A stretch of 64,000 bases of DNA from Paenibacillus polysaccharolyticus (GCF_900102085.1 NZ_FMVM01000015.1:124001-188000), one strand, 5' to 3'; counted from the first letter of the stretch, positions 43,096 to 53,073 are shown. Notes: generated from the sequence alone by a model not told the origin. A program made the numbers and translations.

Positions 43096-45522
43096 TTACT
43101 GCATCAGATGACGGTTCAGGAATTTCTCTATCGCACGATAGAGATCCAGTTGATTCTCTACATTGGCGAAGCCGTGACCTTCATTCATTTTCAGCATATA
43201 TGGCACGTCTACTCCACGTTTACGCAGTGCTTCGACAATCTGATCGGACTCGGCCTGTTTGACACGCGGATCATTGGCACCCTGAACAACAAATAGTGGT
43301 GCTTTCATCTGATCAACATGGAAGAGCGGTGAGATTGCGGTAAGCAGCTCTTTGTCCTTCTCCGGATCACCGACACGCTCATAAAACAGATTGCGCCCAG
43401 ACTCCCAATATGGCGGTAGCGAGTTAAGCAGCGTAAAGATATTGGATGGGCCTACATAACTAACCCCAGCAGCGTATACGTCAGGGGTGAAGGCCAGACC
43501 AGCGAGAGCCGCATAACCCCCATATGATCCACCATAAATTGCGACTCGCTTCGGATCAACTGTACCTTCTTTTACCAGCCAGTTCACACCGTCGGTGAGA
43601 TCATTCTGCATGGCTTTACCCCACTGCTTATTGCCTGCCTCTAGAAACTTCTTACCATAACCTGTTGATCCACGGAAGTTCACTTGCAGGACTGCATATC
43701 CGCGGCTTGCCAAGAACTGGACATCCGGAATATATCCCCATGAATCCCGGGCCCAAGGTCCACCATGCGGAAGAACAACCAAAGGAAGATTCGATGCCGT
43801 CGCACCTTGTGGCAGTGTCAGATATCCATGAAGGTCAAGACCATCCCGAGACTTGAACATAATTGGTTTCATATCTGCCATTTTGGTCTCATCAATCCAT
43901 GGAGCCGTATCCGCCAGCTTATCGAGCTTGCCTGTTTTGGAATTATAGAAATAATACGTGCCCATCGATTTGTCACTGTATGATATAAAGAGTGCCTGCC
44001 CATCATCACTTGTGCTTATAATACCAACCTCTTTGCCAGGCACCTTGGCTTTGATATCCTGCATGAGTGTCTTAAACTCGTTGTCAAAATACTCATAATT
44101 GACCTTGTCTGTCTCATAGACTGCTGCAAGGATCTTGCCTTTTTCTTTGGAAGGAATAACATTGCTGACATCCACATCTTTGTTTTCAAAAAGAGTTCTG
44201 GTTACCTTCTTTGTTGCCAGGCTATATTCCACGACAGCCATCTTGTCTTGCTCCAGATTGGATACAGCGTACAGGTTTTTGTTGTCGCTTGTGAACATGA
44301 CAGGAACAAACGTATCTCCCAGATCTGTTGTGAGCAGTGGCTGGAACGGCTGATTCTCCGCATCACGATACAATAAGGAAGATACATTGCCATCACTGGA
44401 TATGGCTACACGAATTTTTCCTTCATGGTCTGTCATCCAGCCTGTAATGTTACCCGGATTCTCGGCAGCAATAACTGCCTCCCCTGTCTTGATATTGATA
44501 CGGTATACGTCAAAAACTCTCGCATCACGCTTGTTCATGCTTACCAAAATTTCATCTGGAATATTCTCCAAAGGATCGACAAGCATCGCTCTTGTATTTG
44601 GATAAGGCGTCAGATCTTTGCTATTTTTGCCATCGATATCTGTAATATACAGGTGGTAGTTCTCATCTCCAGCCGCATCCTTTGCATACAACAGCTTGTC
44701 ATTCGTTGCCCATGCAAAACTAGCAATACTGCGATCTGTTTCACTTGTAATACGTACAGGCTTATCTTGACCATTTGCCGTAACCACGATGTTCATCCGA
44801 TTGTTCCACGGCTCCATGTAAGCCAGATGTTTGCCATCAGGGGACATTTGAAAACCTGCCTGAGCAGGCTGTTTGAAGAAGTCCTCAAGCGGTGTGACCC
44901 CTGCTTTCTTCACATCAAGCCCTAGGGCAAGGTACAGTGCACTAGCAAATTCCCCATGCGTTACTGCTTGTTTTGCATGAAATGCATTACCTTCGATAAT
45001 GAAATGTTGTTTAACTCGGACAGCATCATTCGAATGTACAGCCGGGATCTGGTCAGCATCACTGTAGATCACCTGTATACCGTTATCCTTCAATTCGAAA
45101 GCTCGTGTGAACAACGAGGCCATCTGGGCACGTGTGAGCGGAGCATCTGGCGCATACCCTTTGGTATTACCTTGAATGAGATCACCTTGTTTCAGCGCAT
45201 AAATGGCTGGTGCTGCTGCATGATCGGACAGAACGTCTGCAAAACCTGTAAGGGTTGCCGGAGCATCCAGTTCAAGCACACGCTGCAGAATAATCGCAGC
45301 TTCAGCACGTGTAATAGGTGTTGCCGTTTCTTTCATTCCATCTGTGGTGCCATCTATGTATCCCAGTTGTTGCAGTGTCTGTGTTGCCTTGGAAACGATA
45401 GATTCCGAGACAGCGGCCGTAGGTTTGACTGCTTCGGCCGCCTGTACGGCAGGCTGAATCAAGGCAATCGACATGGCCATGGACAGCGTGAGTGCATACA
45501 CTTTTTTGCTAATCGAGTTCAA
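43096..45522 (-). CDS. SLH-anchored S9 (acylaminoacyl/prolyl oligopeptidase-like) peptidase
   Basis: 808 residues. A signal peptide covers 1-28 (cleavage after VQA). Three SLH domains follow at about 35-85, 93-142 and 150-200, then a beta-propeller (about 215-540) and an alpha/beta-hydrolase domain (about 545-808). The triad is S666 (YGGSYGGYAA), D751 (GANDPRV) and H783 (NEGHGFA). S9 peptidases of this kind are mostly cytoplasmic and digest short peptides; here the SLH domains would hold the enzyme on the cell surface. The start is TTG 45522 after AAGGGGGAAAACAT. Being near the Opp operon, it may supply peptides for uptake (inference). Confidence 0.92.
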   Translation of the reverse strand: MNSISKKVYALTLSMAMSIALIQPAVQAAEAVKPTAAVSESIVSKATQTLQQLGYIDGTTDGMKETATPITRAEAAIILQRVLELDAPATLTGFADVLSDHAAAPAIYALKQGDLIQGNTKGYAPDAPLTRAQMASLFTRAFELKDNGIQVIYSDADQIPAVHSNDAVRVKQHFIIEGNAFHAKQAVTHGEFASALYLALGLDVKKAGVTPLEDFFKQPAQAGFQMSPDGKHLAYMEPWNNRMNIVVTANGQDKPVRITSETDRSIASFAWATNDKLLYAKDAAGDENYHLYITDIDGKNSKDLTPYPNTRAMLVDPLENIPDEILVSMNKRDARVFDVYRINIKTGEAVIAAENPGNITGWMTDHEGKIRVAISSDGNVSSLLYRDAENQPFQPLLTTDLGDTFVPVMFTSDNKNLYAVSNLEQDKMAVVEYSLATKKVTRTLFENKDVDVSNVIPSKEKGKILAAVYETDKVNYEYFDNEFKTLMQDIKAKVPGKEVGIISTSDDGQALFISYSDKSMGTYYFYNSKTGKLDKLADTAPWIDETKMADMKPIMFKSRDGLDLHGYLTLPQGATASNLPLVVLPHGGPWARDSWGYIPDVQFLASRGYAVLQVNFRGSTGYGKKFLEAGNKQWGKAMQNDLTDGVNWLVKEGTVDPKRVAIYGGSYGGYAALAGLAFTPDVYAAGVSYVGPSNIFTLLNSLPPYWESGRNLFYERVGDPEKDKELLTAISPLFHVDQMKAPLFVVQGANDPRVKQAESDQIVEALRKRGVDVPYMLKMNEGHGFANVENQLDLYRAIEKFLNRHLMQ

Positions 45523-45636
45523 ATGTTTTCCCCCTTATAAGTGAATTACAGGATAATGTGGAACTATACGTATCCTATTTTACTATGATTATCCATTTCG
45601 GAACAGCGGCAACTCTCCTTGACACGGGTGGTATGT

Positions 45637-46533
45637 TTAGTTTACTTTTGTGTTCGAAAATCCGTAATTCAACAGCTTGCGCGTCTCAACGAACCGCCCT
45701 TCCCTCGTATCTGATCCAAATACAACCGAAATTAGCCGTTTGCCATCTCGCTCAGCCGTTCCAACGAAATGATACCCCGTATCCTTGTCATATCCAGTCT
45801 TTAATCCATCATTACCTTCATAAGCATATGGACCCCCGATTGAAGATAACATCCAGTTTGTATTGCTCATATAGATCCCCTTTTGGTGCAACGAGACTTG
45901 CATTTGATTGGAAACTTTAAGAATCTCGGGGTGATGGTTAAGCAAATATTGGGCAAGCTTGCAGGCATCCATCGCAGTCATTAACGTTTGACCCTGGATA
46001 TTATGTGGACGATAAGGACCAAGCATAGTCTCGCTTAGACCTGTAGAGTTGGTGAAGTGAGTATCCCCTGACAGACCAATCTCAGCAGCCTTTTGATTCA
46101 TCCGCTGTACAAATTGATGTTCTGAACCGCTGATATGTTCCGCCAAAGCAACGGTAGCATCATTGGCAGAATATACTGCCACCACTTGGAATAACTCCTG
46201 AACAGTGAATCGATCCCCCTGTTTGAGTGCAAGCTGATTCCCGCCAACAGAGCTGGCGTAACGACTAACATTAACAGGATCATCCCAACGAATATCTCCT
46301 CTCATTGTAGCCTCCATTACAAGTAGCTCGGTCATTAGCTTGCTGATACCTGCAGGAGCAATCTCTTCGGAGCCATTGTAATCCATCAGCACCTGTTCCG
46401 AATTCATATCCATCAAAACAGCCGACTCGGCTTTAATGCCTGGCTTACCAACCAGCATGTCCGGTTTTACTCCCAAATATATAATAACTAGTAAAGTGAA
46501 TAACATTCCTGCGCGTTTCCACCATATTTTCAT
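45637..46533 (-). CDS. DacF-like DD-carboxypeptidase homologue lacking the SxxK serine
   Basis: 298 residues with an N-terminal membrane/signal segment (about 8-22) and the penicillin-binding S11 fold. Motif 2 (SAN, 122-124) and motif 3 (KTG, 245-247) are intact. At motif 1, where the family has S-x-x-K in the form PASITK, this protein reads PAGISK: the nucleophile position (62) is Gly and a Ser sits at 64, directly before K65. Without that Ser it cannot form the acyl-enzyme, so it may be a regulatory or substrate-binding relative. I checked the codons (GGT ATC AGC AAG). The C-terminal PBP5-type domain and amphipathic helix of longer family members are missing. Confidence 0.85.
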   Translation of the reverse strand: MKIWWKRAGMLFTLLVIIYLGVKPDMLVGKPGIKAESAVLMDMNSEQVLMDYNGSEEIAPAGISKLMTELLVMEATMRGDIRWDDPVNVSRYASSVGGNQLALKQGDRFTVQELFQVVAVYSANDATVALAEHISGSEHQFVQRMNQKAAEIGLSGDTHFTNSTGLSETMLGPYRPHNIQGQTLMTAMDACKLAQYLLNHHPEILKVSNQMQVSLHQKGIYMSNTNWMLSSIGGPYAYEGNDGLKTGYDKDTGYHFVGTAERDGKRLISVVFGSDTREGRFVETRKLLNYGFSNTKVN

Positions 46534-46628
46534 CGATTCATCACCTCTTACCTATATAGACGTAGCAAAGAGGCATTTTGTCTGCACTTTTTTGAGAAAA
46601 AATTAAATTTTTTTTATTTTTTGGTTAC

Positions 46629-46680
46629 AAAAAAAACATGGACTCCATACACCCCATGCCAGAGTGTTGGAATCCATGTT
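46629..46680 (-). terminator. intrinsic terminator of the Opp operon
   Basis: AACATGGA / TCCATGTT stem with further inner pairing and eight T on the minus strand, just past the oppA stop. Confidence 0.93.
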
Positions 46681-46689
46681 TATTAATAA

Positions 46690-48516
46690 TTACTGAGCAA
46701 CAACCGCTTTATCTGCATTTACAGCCAGATCGCTCAAGTATACGCCAGTTCCATCACCAATCGCATAGTTCATTACACGTTTGTTAACTGGTGATACCAC
46801 AGCACGGTACAACGTTGGGAATACTGGAACTTCATCTACCATGTATTGTTGCCATTCATTGTAGATCTCTTTACGTTTCTCTACGTCAAATGCTTCAGCA
46901 GAGATACCACGTGCCAGCAATTTGTCGTTCTCTTCACTGGAGAAACGAGGGAAGTTATAGAGTGCATCGCGTCCATACAGCCCTGATGGATCAACGTCGA
47001 TACCAACACCCCAAGCCGCTTGGTACACATCGACATTAGGATCATCTTTACCTGTGTTACCTACACGGTCGTAGAAGTTGTTAAACTCGATCATTTCCAA
47101 GTTTACTTTCAGACCGATTGCTGCCCAAGATTGAACATAGTAACGTGCGAGTGGCTCAGCTGTGTCGCCACCTGTCATAGAAATAAAATTGATTTCAAGT
47201 GGTGAACCATCTGGCTTCGTACGGAATTCTCCGTCCATTTTATAGCCAGCTTCGTCAAGCAATTTCTTTGCAGCTTCCGGATCATATTTCACACCTGGAT
47301 TGTTGGAATCATGGAATTCAGGGTGAGAAGGTGGAATCAGTGTTGTTGCATTCCAGCGAAGACCGTTGTAGAAACGTTTACCTACTTGGTCATTATCTAC
47401 AGCCATCCACATCGCTTTACGCAGGTTTTTGTCACCCATTTTTGCGTCAGGATTGGATTTAACTTTATTGTTCTCAGCATCCCATGTTCCCAGTTTGAAA
47501 CCGATGTACGTATACGCACGGTCGATTGCACCCAGGAATTCAACGTTGGAGAGGTTCGCATTGTCTTTATACTGGTCTGTCGGGAAGGAGTCTACCAGAT
47601 CTACACCGCCAGATTTCAGCTCTTGAACAACCGTTGTCGGGTTGATTACTTTCAATGTTACTTTGTCCAGTTTTGGAGCTCCACGCCAGTAGTCATCGTT
47701 TTTAACAAACGTTACAGACTCACCTGGTGTGATCGTTTCTACTTTAAACGGACCAAAACCGATTGGCTTCTCACGTACTTCTTTGGAAGAAGACATTTTC
47801 GCTATGTCCATACCACCAAAAATATGTTTCGCCAATGGATATGTCCACACGCCGCCTGTCAACAGGGATGGTGTTGCTTCTTTATACGTAATGCTGATTT
47901 GTTTGTCGCTCAGCACTTTAATACCAGAGATTGTTTTTGCTTTTCCAGCATGGTATTCTTCCATACCTACAACACTCGTGAAGTTGGAATCATAACGCGG
48001 ACCATCATAGCCTTTGCCACCGATAACTTCATAAGCGAACTGCAAATCTTCTGCCGTTACCGGCTTGCCATCATGCCAGTTTACATTGTCACGAATCGTG
48101 AGCGTAAACGTTTTGCCGTCTTCGGAAGTTTCATATGTCGCAGCACCATCGTTGGTGTACACATAGTCTTTATCCCAAGTCAGCAAACCTTCGTCAAACC
48201 ACTGCAGCACTTGTGAATCCGGGTTACCGGAGTAGAAGTTATAGTTCAATGTGCCTTCAAAAGCAGTATCGGATACGAGACCAAAAGTAAGTGATCCACC
48301 CTCGATGGCTGTACCTTCATTCTTTTTAACATTACTGAAATCTTCAATGGAGTAGACACCCTCTTCTTTCGCAGGCTTCTCCTCCGTCTTTCCTTCTTCT
48401 GTTTTGGCTCCTGGTGCAGGAGTTGCTGCTTCTTTCTCGGAGCACGCCGCAAGCGCCAATACAAAGACCAGCATCATCGTGAAAAATAGTCCTCGTGAAA
48501 ATAATCCCTTTTTCAT
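46690..48516 (-). CDS. oppA: oligopeptide ABC transporter substrate-binding lipoprotein
   Basis: 608 residues. The lipobox LALAAC (Cys about 25) anchors it to the membrane outside. After a Pro/Glu/Lys-rich linker comes the SBP family 5 fold: FTLTIRDNVNWHDGKPVTAEDLQFAYE (split at the motif core), PIGFGPFKVE, YWRGAPKLDKV and the C-terminal WQQYMVDEVPVFPTLYRA. It binds peptides of a few residues and hands them to the permease. The ATG at 48516 follows GGGAGGAAAGGTTC; the frame extends further upstream without a site. It is the last gene of the five-gene operon, a less usual place for the binding protein. Confidence 0.93.
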   Translation of the reverse strand: MKKGLFSRGLFFTMMLVFVLALAACSEKEAATPAPGAKTEEGKTEEKPAKEEGVYSIEDFSNVKKNEGTAIEGGSLTFGLVSDTAFEGTLNYNFYSGNPDSQVLQWFDEGLLTWDKDYVYTNDGAATYETSEDGKTFTLTIRDNVNWHDGKPVTAEDLQFAYEVIGGKGYDGPRYDSNFTSVVGMEEYHAGKAKTISGIKVLSDKQISITYKEATPSLLTGGVWTYPLAKHIFGGMDIAKMSSSKEVREKPIGFGPFKVETITPGESVTFVKNDDYWRGAPKLDKVTLKVINPTTVVQELKSGGVDLVDSFPTDQYKDNANLSNVEFLGAIDRAYTYIGFKLGTWDAENNKVKSNPDAKMGDKNLRKAMWMAVDNDQVGKRFYNGLRWNATTLIPPSHPEFHDSNNPGVKYDPEAAKKLLDEAGYKMDGEFRTKPDGSPLEINFISMTGGDTAEPLARYYVQSWAAIGLKVNLEMIEFNNFYDRVGNTGKDDPNVDVYQAAWGVGIDVDPSGLYGRDALYNFPRFSSEENDKLLARGISAEAFDVEKRKEIYNEWQQYMVDEVPVFPTLYRAVVSPVNKRVMNYAIGDGTGVYLSDLAVNADKAVVAQ

Positions 48517-48535
48517 GAACCTTTCCTCCCTTTTT

Positions 48536-49441
48536 TTAACCTCTTCTTTGTCTTGCATCCGTCGCACGTTTCAAGGCCTGTCCGACATTATTTATACTCA
48601 ACATCAATACCAGGATCAGTAGTGATGCAGGTAGCCAAATCCACCATCTGTATTCCAAGGTTTGCGGATTACGTGCATAACTTACGAGTGTTCCAAGACT
48701 TGGTGTGCTTTCCGGGAATCCAAATCCTAGGAAAGACAACCCGGATTCAAGACCAATATTAGCTGCCAGGTTCAATGTCATCGTTACAATGATGATTGAA
48801 CTTAGGTTAGGAAGAAGCTGCGATACAATAATTTTAAAGTGAGAAGATCCAAGTGTTTTGGATGCTTTAATATACTCGAGTTCACCCTCCTGAAGCGCCT
48901 TGGATCGAATCAATCTGGCGATTCCCATCCATAGGAAGGCGGTCATAATGAGTGAGAATGAAACGATATTATATTTCGGTACAGCCGTTACAAAGGCGAT
49001 AACCATCATAAGAACCGGTAATATCATGAAAAAGTCTACAACTCGCATAATCATATTGTCGATCGTGCCACCGAAGTACCCTGCAACAACACCAACCAGA
49101 ATGCCGATAAATCCAGTCATTAAGGTAACCAGAATACCGATAGTTAACGAGTTTCGTGTCCCAATGACGAGCTGACCAAATACATCTCGTCCGCCATAGT
49201 CTGTTCCCAGCCAGTATTGTGCGGAAGGCGGCTCATAAAGTGCAAACAAATCAACTTTAACAATATCGTCCTGATTCAGAATCATAGAGGTTCCATATAC
49301 AAGAAGGATGACAAGCCCCAGGAATATGAGCGAAACGAGGGCTACTTTGTCCCTGACCAACTCTCGCCACACAATGCTTAAGCCGGAAGGGCTTTTATCA
49401 ACCTTCTGTGAAGTTACAACAACATCATTGGTCTTGCTCAT
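48536..49441 (-). CDS. oppC: oligopeptide ABC transporter permease (OppC/DppC type)
   Basis: 301 residues with an N-terminal cytoplasmic tail, a first helix (about 30-52), a large outside loop with the OppC-type YWLGTDYGGRDVFGQLVIGTRNSL (split: LGTD-GRDVF core), then five helices and the EAA loop (SKTLGSSHFKIIVSQLLPN) that contacts the ATPases. It pairs with OppB to form the channel. Confidence 0.94.
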   Translation of the reverse strand: MSKTNDVVVTSQKVDKSPSGLSIVWRELVRDKVALVSLIFLGLVILLVYGTSMILNQDDIVKVDLFALYEPPSAQYWLGTDYGGRDVFGQLVIGTRNSLTIGILVTLMTGFIGILVGVVAGYFGGTIDNMIMRVVDFFMILPVLMMVIAFVTAVPKYNIVSFSLIMTAFLWMGIARLIRSKALQEGELEYIKASKTLGSSHFKIIVSQLLPNLSSIIIVTMTLNLAANIGLESGLSFLGFGFPESTPSLGTLVSYARNPQTLEYRWWIWLPASLLILVLMLSINNVGQALKRATDARQRRG

Positions 49442-49469
49442 CTGTTTTCACCCCGAAATCTTCAAGTTC

Positions 49470-50432
49470 TTACTTAATGCGAATACGCGGATCGACCAAT
49501 CCCAGAATAATATCAGACAGCAGTGAGCCTAGAATCGTAGCAATCCCATACAATAATACGAGTGCTGTGACTACACTGAAATCCCGTAATGAGATGGAAT
49601 TCAGGAACAACTGTCCCATACCCGGGTAGCTGAATATACTTTCAATGAAGATGGTCCCGCCAATTAGCCCCGTAATCTCATACCCGAAAAATGCAGCAAT
49701 CGGCAACAGGGAGTTTCGCAAAATATGTCTGTTGTAGATTCGGGATTCCGAAGCACCTTTGGCTCTCGCCGTGAGTACGAATTCTTTGTGTTTGATATCA
49801 ATAATCTCACTGCGTAAATACTGTACCGTGGATACAGTGGAGATTAGTGCCATTGATAACGCTGGTAAAAGCAAATGCTGAATCTTGCTTATAACGTATT
49901 CGAATGTTCCTGGTGTAAGCCCTGGTGCTACACTTCCCCCGGTCGGGAACCAGCCGAAACGGAAACCAAAAATCCAGACCATGACCAGAGCGAAAATAAA
50001 GAGCGGTGCTGCAAAACCCAGGTACGTATATCCTGTAATCAAACGGTCAGACCAGGTGTCATTATAGCGACCACTGATGATACCGAGCGGGATAGCGATA
50101 AGATATGTGAGAATCAGTGTTGCCAAAGCAAGCCAGAATGTGTTGGCAATCCGTTGACCAATAAGATCTGTTACTGGCATTTTAAAACGGAAGGATTGTC
50201 CGAAATCACCCATAGCAGCATGTCTGATCCAGTCCCAATACTGTATATACCATGGATTGTTCAATCCTAGCCGTTCACGCTGTTCTTCTAGCGCTTTGGG
50301 ATCGATACTCGGATCAAGCAGTCCCGTCAACGCGTCACCTGGCATGGCTTTGGCCATCAGGAAGACCAGAATACTGAGCAAAATTATTTGAGGAATCATA
50401 ATAAATATTCGGCGTACAATAGTTTTCCACAT
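49470..50432 (-). CDS. oppB: oligopeptide ABC transporter permease (OppB/DppB type)
   Basis: 320 residues, six membrane helices. The OppB-type start (IVRRIFIMIPQIILLSILVF...MAKAMPGDA), LGLNNPWYIQYWDWI, and the EAA loop ARAKGASESRIYNRHILRNSLLP (core RAKGASESRI) are visible. It forms the transmembrane channel with OppC. The ribosome site AAAGG lies upstream of ATG 50432. Confidence 0.94.
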   Translation of the reverse strand: MWKTIVRRIFIMIPQIILLSILVFLMAKAMPGDALTGLLDPSIDPKALEEQRERLGLNNPWYIQYWDWIRHAAMGDFGQSFRFKMPVTDLIGQRIANTFWLALATLILTYLIAIPLGIISGRYNDTWSDRLITGYTYLGFAAPLFIFALVMVWIFGFRFGWFPTGGSVAPGLTPGTFEYVISKIQHLLLPALSMALISTVSTVQYLRSEIIDIKHKEFVLTARAKGASESRIYNRHILRNSLLPIAAFFGYEITGLIGGTIFIESIFSYPGMGQLFLNSISLRDFSVVTALVLLYGIATILGSLLSDIILGLVDPRIRIK

Positions 50433-50439
50433 ATGGCTT

Positions 50440-51372
50440 TCAACCTTTCTGAGGTAAAGCTACCCGGTGAGTGTCGGAAATGGATTGGAGCGAATAAGCA
50501 AGCCCTTCCTCATCGAAGAAATTGCGGTATGAATTTTCATACTCGGATTTGATCTGCTGTCGGAAAGCTATCATTTCCTCACGTTTGGTTGGGTCCATAT
50601 CCGGAATCGCTGCAATAAGACGTTTGGTATAGATATGTTGGGGATTTTCAAAAATATCATCTGTTGTCCCTTGTTCCACATATCGACCTTTATACATAAT
50701 TCCAATCTGGTCGCACATATGACGAATAATGCCCAGATCGTGGCTGATAAACAAATAGGTCAGATTCAGTTCTTTCTGAATTTCCTGCATGAAGTTGAGA
50801 ACCTGGGCTTGTACGGATACATCCAGTGCAGATACAGGTTCGTCAGCGATAATCAGTTTGGGTTTGAGTGCAATGGCACGAGCGATTCCTATCCGTTGAC
50901 GCTGTCCACCTGAGAATTCATGCGGATACTTGTAGATAGACTCCGGACTCAACCCTACCTTCTCTAATAAGCTACCGACCTGTCTCTTCTCTTCCGTTGC
51001 CGTCAGTCGTTCATAGTTTCTTAGAGGCTCGGCAATGATGTCCATAACGCGCTTCTTCGGGTTAAGAGACGAATAAGGATCCTGGAAAATCATCTGTACA
51101 TCCCGCTGAAGCTGGCGATCTTTGCGTCGTTCTTTGGTCAAATCCCTGCCATTGAATAAAATTTTTCCACTTGTCACATGATTCAGACCAATAACAGCTC
51201 TGCCTGTTGTTGTTTTGCCTGAACCGGATTCCCCAACAAGGCCGTAAGTCTGGCCTTCTTCAATGGAAAAGCTGACATCGTCAACCGCCTTGACACTGCC
51301 AATCTCCCGCTTTAGTAATCCTCCGCGAATCGGAAAGTGTATTTTGAGTCCTTCTACTTCAAGTAATGCCAT
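50440..51372 (-). CDS. oppF: oligopeptide ABC transporter ATPase (OppF type)
   Basis: 310 residues: Walker A GESGSGKTTTGRA, signature FSGGQRQRIGIARA, Walker B KLIIADEPVSALDVS and H-loop FISHDLGI. The C-terminal oligopeptide/dipeptide extension (YTKRLIAAIPDMDPTKR) is present, but the Fe-S-type cysteine cluster seen in many OppD/OppF proteins is absent. It powers import together with OppD, whose gene ends 4 nt upstream. Confidence 0.95.
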   Translation of the reverse strand: MALLEVEGLKIHFPIRGGLLKREIGSVKAVDDVSFSIEEGQTYGLVGESGSGKTTTGRAVIGLNHVTSGKILFNGRDLTKERRKDRQLQRDVQMIFQDPYSSLNPKKRVMDIIAEPLRNYERLTATEEKRQVGSLLEKVGLSPESIYKYPHEFSGGQRQRIGIARAIALKPKLIIADEPVSALDVSVQAQVLNFMQEIQKELNLTYLFISHDLGIIRHMCDQIGIMYKGRYVEQGTTDDIFENPQHIYTKRLIAAIPDMDPTKREEMIAFRQQIKSEYENSYRNFFDEEGLAYSLQSISDTHRVALPQKG

Positions 51373-51376
51373 TATG

Positions 51377-52384
51377 TTATGCCTCCTCCGCTTGATCAGG
51401 GAAATGAAAGTGCTGATAGCAGGTACACCTTACGAAGTGTCCTGGCGCAATTTCATGCATCTGCGGGTTATCTTCATGAGCAGAGTCGCTAATCCATGGA
51501 ATTCGGGCCTTGAATCTGCACCCCTGCCTTGGAAGATTTTTGAGAGAAGGTACGATGCCTTGAATGACATGTAATTTGGATTTTTCTTCAGTAATCGTAG
51601 GGATCGAGTTTAATAATGAACGTGTATAGGGATGTTTTGCATTGGTCATCAATGTAACAATATCCGCTATTTCAACAATTTCTCCTGCATACATGACGGC
51701 TACACGATCAGCCATCTCGGCCACTACACCAAGGTCATGCGTAATAAGGATAATGCCTGCGTTAATCTCATTCTTCAGCTCTCGGATCAACTCGAGAATT
51801 TGTAACTGAATGGTAACGTCAAGTGCTGTTGTTGGTTCATCGGCAATGAGCAGTTCTGGCTTATTGGCAATTGCGATCGCGATAACAATACGTTGCCTCA
51901 TGCCGCCAGATAATTCGTGGGGATATTGCTTATATATTTGTTCGGGACGTGGAATCCCTACCTGGTTCAATAAGTGAATAACCTTATCCCGCTTCTCTCT
52001 GGAAGACAGCTTCGGTTGATGAAGAGTGAGAATCTCTTCAATCTGTTCACCTATGATCATTAGAGGATTGAGTGCGGATAATGGATCCTGAAAGATCATC
52101 GCCATTTCTCTTCCGCGCAGTTTGTTTAATTGATTAGGGGATATGTTGGCGATATCTTTCCCTTTATAGAGAATCTGACCTTCGATTTTGGCTTTGTTAT
52201 GCAATCCCATCAGAGAAAATGCAAATGCACTCTTACCTGAACCTGATTCTCCTACAATAGCCAACACTTCATTTTTCTTAACCTTAAGATTAACGTGATC
52301 GACTGCTGCATAATAGTTATCTTCAATTCTGAATGATGTCGTTAAGTCTCTGACTTCCAATAGCTCTTTATTCAAATCAATCAC
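51377..52384 (-). CDS. oppD: oligopeptide ABC transporter ATPase (OppD type)
   Basis: 335 residues: Walker A GESGSGKSAFAFS, signature LSGGMRQRIVIAIAIA, Walker B LLIADEPTTALDVT, H-loop LITHDLGV, and the C-terminal extension HPYTRSLLNSIP followed by GCRFKARIPWI and a late CTCY. It is the first gene of oppDFBCA. The frame opens with GTG at 52384; a TTG at 52375 is an alternative, and neither has a strong ribosome site, so the exact start is uncertain. Confidence 0.94.
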   Translation of the reverse strand: MIDLNKELLEVRDLTTSFRIEDNYYAAVDHVNLKVKKNEVLAIVGESGSGKSAFAFSLMGLHNKAKIEGQILYKGKDIANISPNQLNKLRGREMAMIFQDPLSALNPLMIIGEQIEEILTLHQPKLSSREKRDKVIHLLNQVGIPRPEQIYKQYPHELSGGMRQRIVIAIAIANKPELLIADEPTTALDVTIQLQILELIRELKNEINAGIILITHDLGVVAEMADRVAVMYAGEIVEIADIVTLMTNAKHPYTRSLLNSIPTITEEKSKLHVIQGIVPSLKNLPRQGCRFKARIPWISDSAHEDNPQMHEIAPGHFVRCTCYQHFHFPDQAEEA

Positions 52385-52509
52385 CCTAACCCTGTAATTT
52401 CATCAGACTGTATTCATAAGTAGAAGAGTGCATCCACTGTATATTTCCATGTTGTTCCTTAAATTGAACAAAAGTGTATACAAAATACCTTATCGTTAAC
52501 AGAATCAAG

Positions 52510-52540
52510 ATTATAGTCTTCAATTTAAACCATTGGTCAA
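52510..52540 (-). promoter_or_regulatory. candidate promoter of the opp operon
   Basis: TTGACC (52535-52540) and a perfect TATAAT (52510-52515) are separated by 19 bp, slightly long. It lies 126 bp before oppD. Confidence 0.4.
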
Positions 52541-53046
52541 TTAATGTTTATAATTCCTAGCGGAATTATAAATACAAATAATTACTGTAATCATACGTGT
52601 AATTTAAGTTAACGTCAATCATTATTTTGGGATTTATGGAATAAATGTTTTCTATGCTACAGTTTTGGGTAATAGTTTTGGCTAAAAGGTATCTATAGCA
52701 GGATTTTAGTGTGAGAGTTAAGTGTGCTCGGGTGGAATTACAACAATATGAGGCGTGTGTACAAAGTTTTTTTGTGTTAATATATAACATGTCTATGACA
52801 CAATGTGTAGAGTTAATAGCAAATGATTTGGGAGTAACTTAGTTAGTGTAAATTACATGTCACATTTAGGGGGATTTTGTCGTTTCATAGAATCTCTGCT
52901 TAGAAGTCATATGAAGCTTATATATATACATTTATTTAAGGTTTGTAAGATAAACGTAAAAATCTAGTTATTATAGTATAGTTTTATTTAATTGTTGCTG
53001 TAAAGAGTTAATTGTTACTTTTGAACATTTATTTTACAAAAGAAAG
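52541..53046. other. AT-rich intergenic stretch with no recognised gene
   Basis: About 500 bp, strongly AT-rich, between the opp promoter and the CwlK-like gene terminator. ORFs here are short and without ribosome sites. One near-match to a WalR box (TGTAAA-N5-TGTCAC, about 52847-52863) has no gene in the right orientation downstream. I see nothing else. Confidence 0.35.
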
Positions 53047-53073
53047 AAAAAAGTCCTGCAAAAAGCAGGACTT
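53047..53073 (-). terminator. intrinsic terminator of the CwlK-like gene
   Basis: AAGTCCTGC / GCAGGACTT 9-bp stem and a run of six T on the minus strand, 36 nt past the stop. Confidence 0.93.

Noticed and set aside
52840..52865. Near-match to a WalR box (TGTAAA-N5-TGTCAC)
   Set aside because: The second half-site has a mismatch at a key position and no gene follows in the right orientation.
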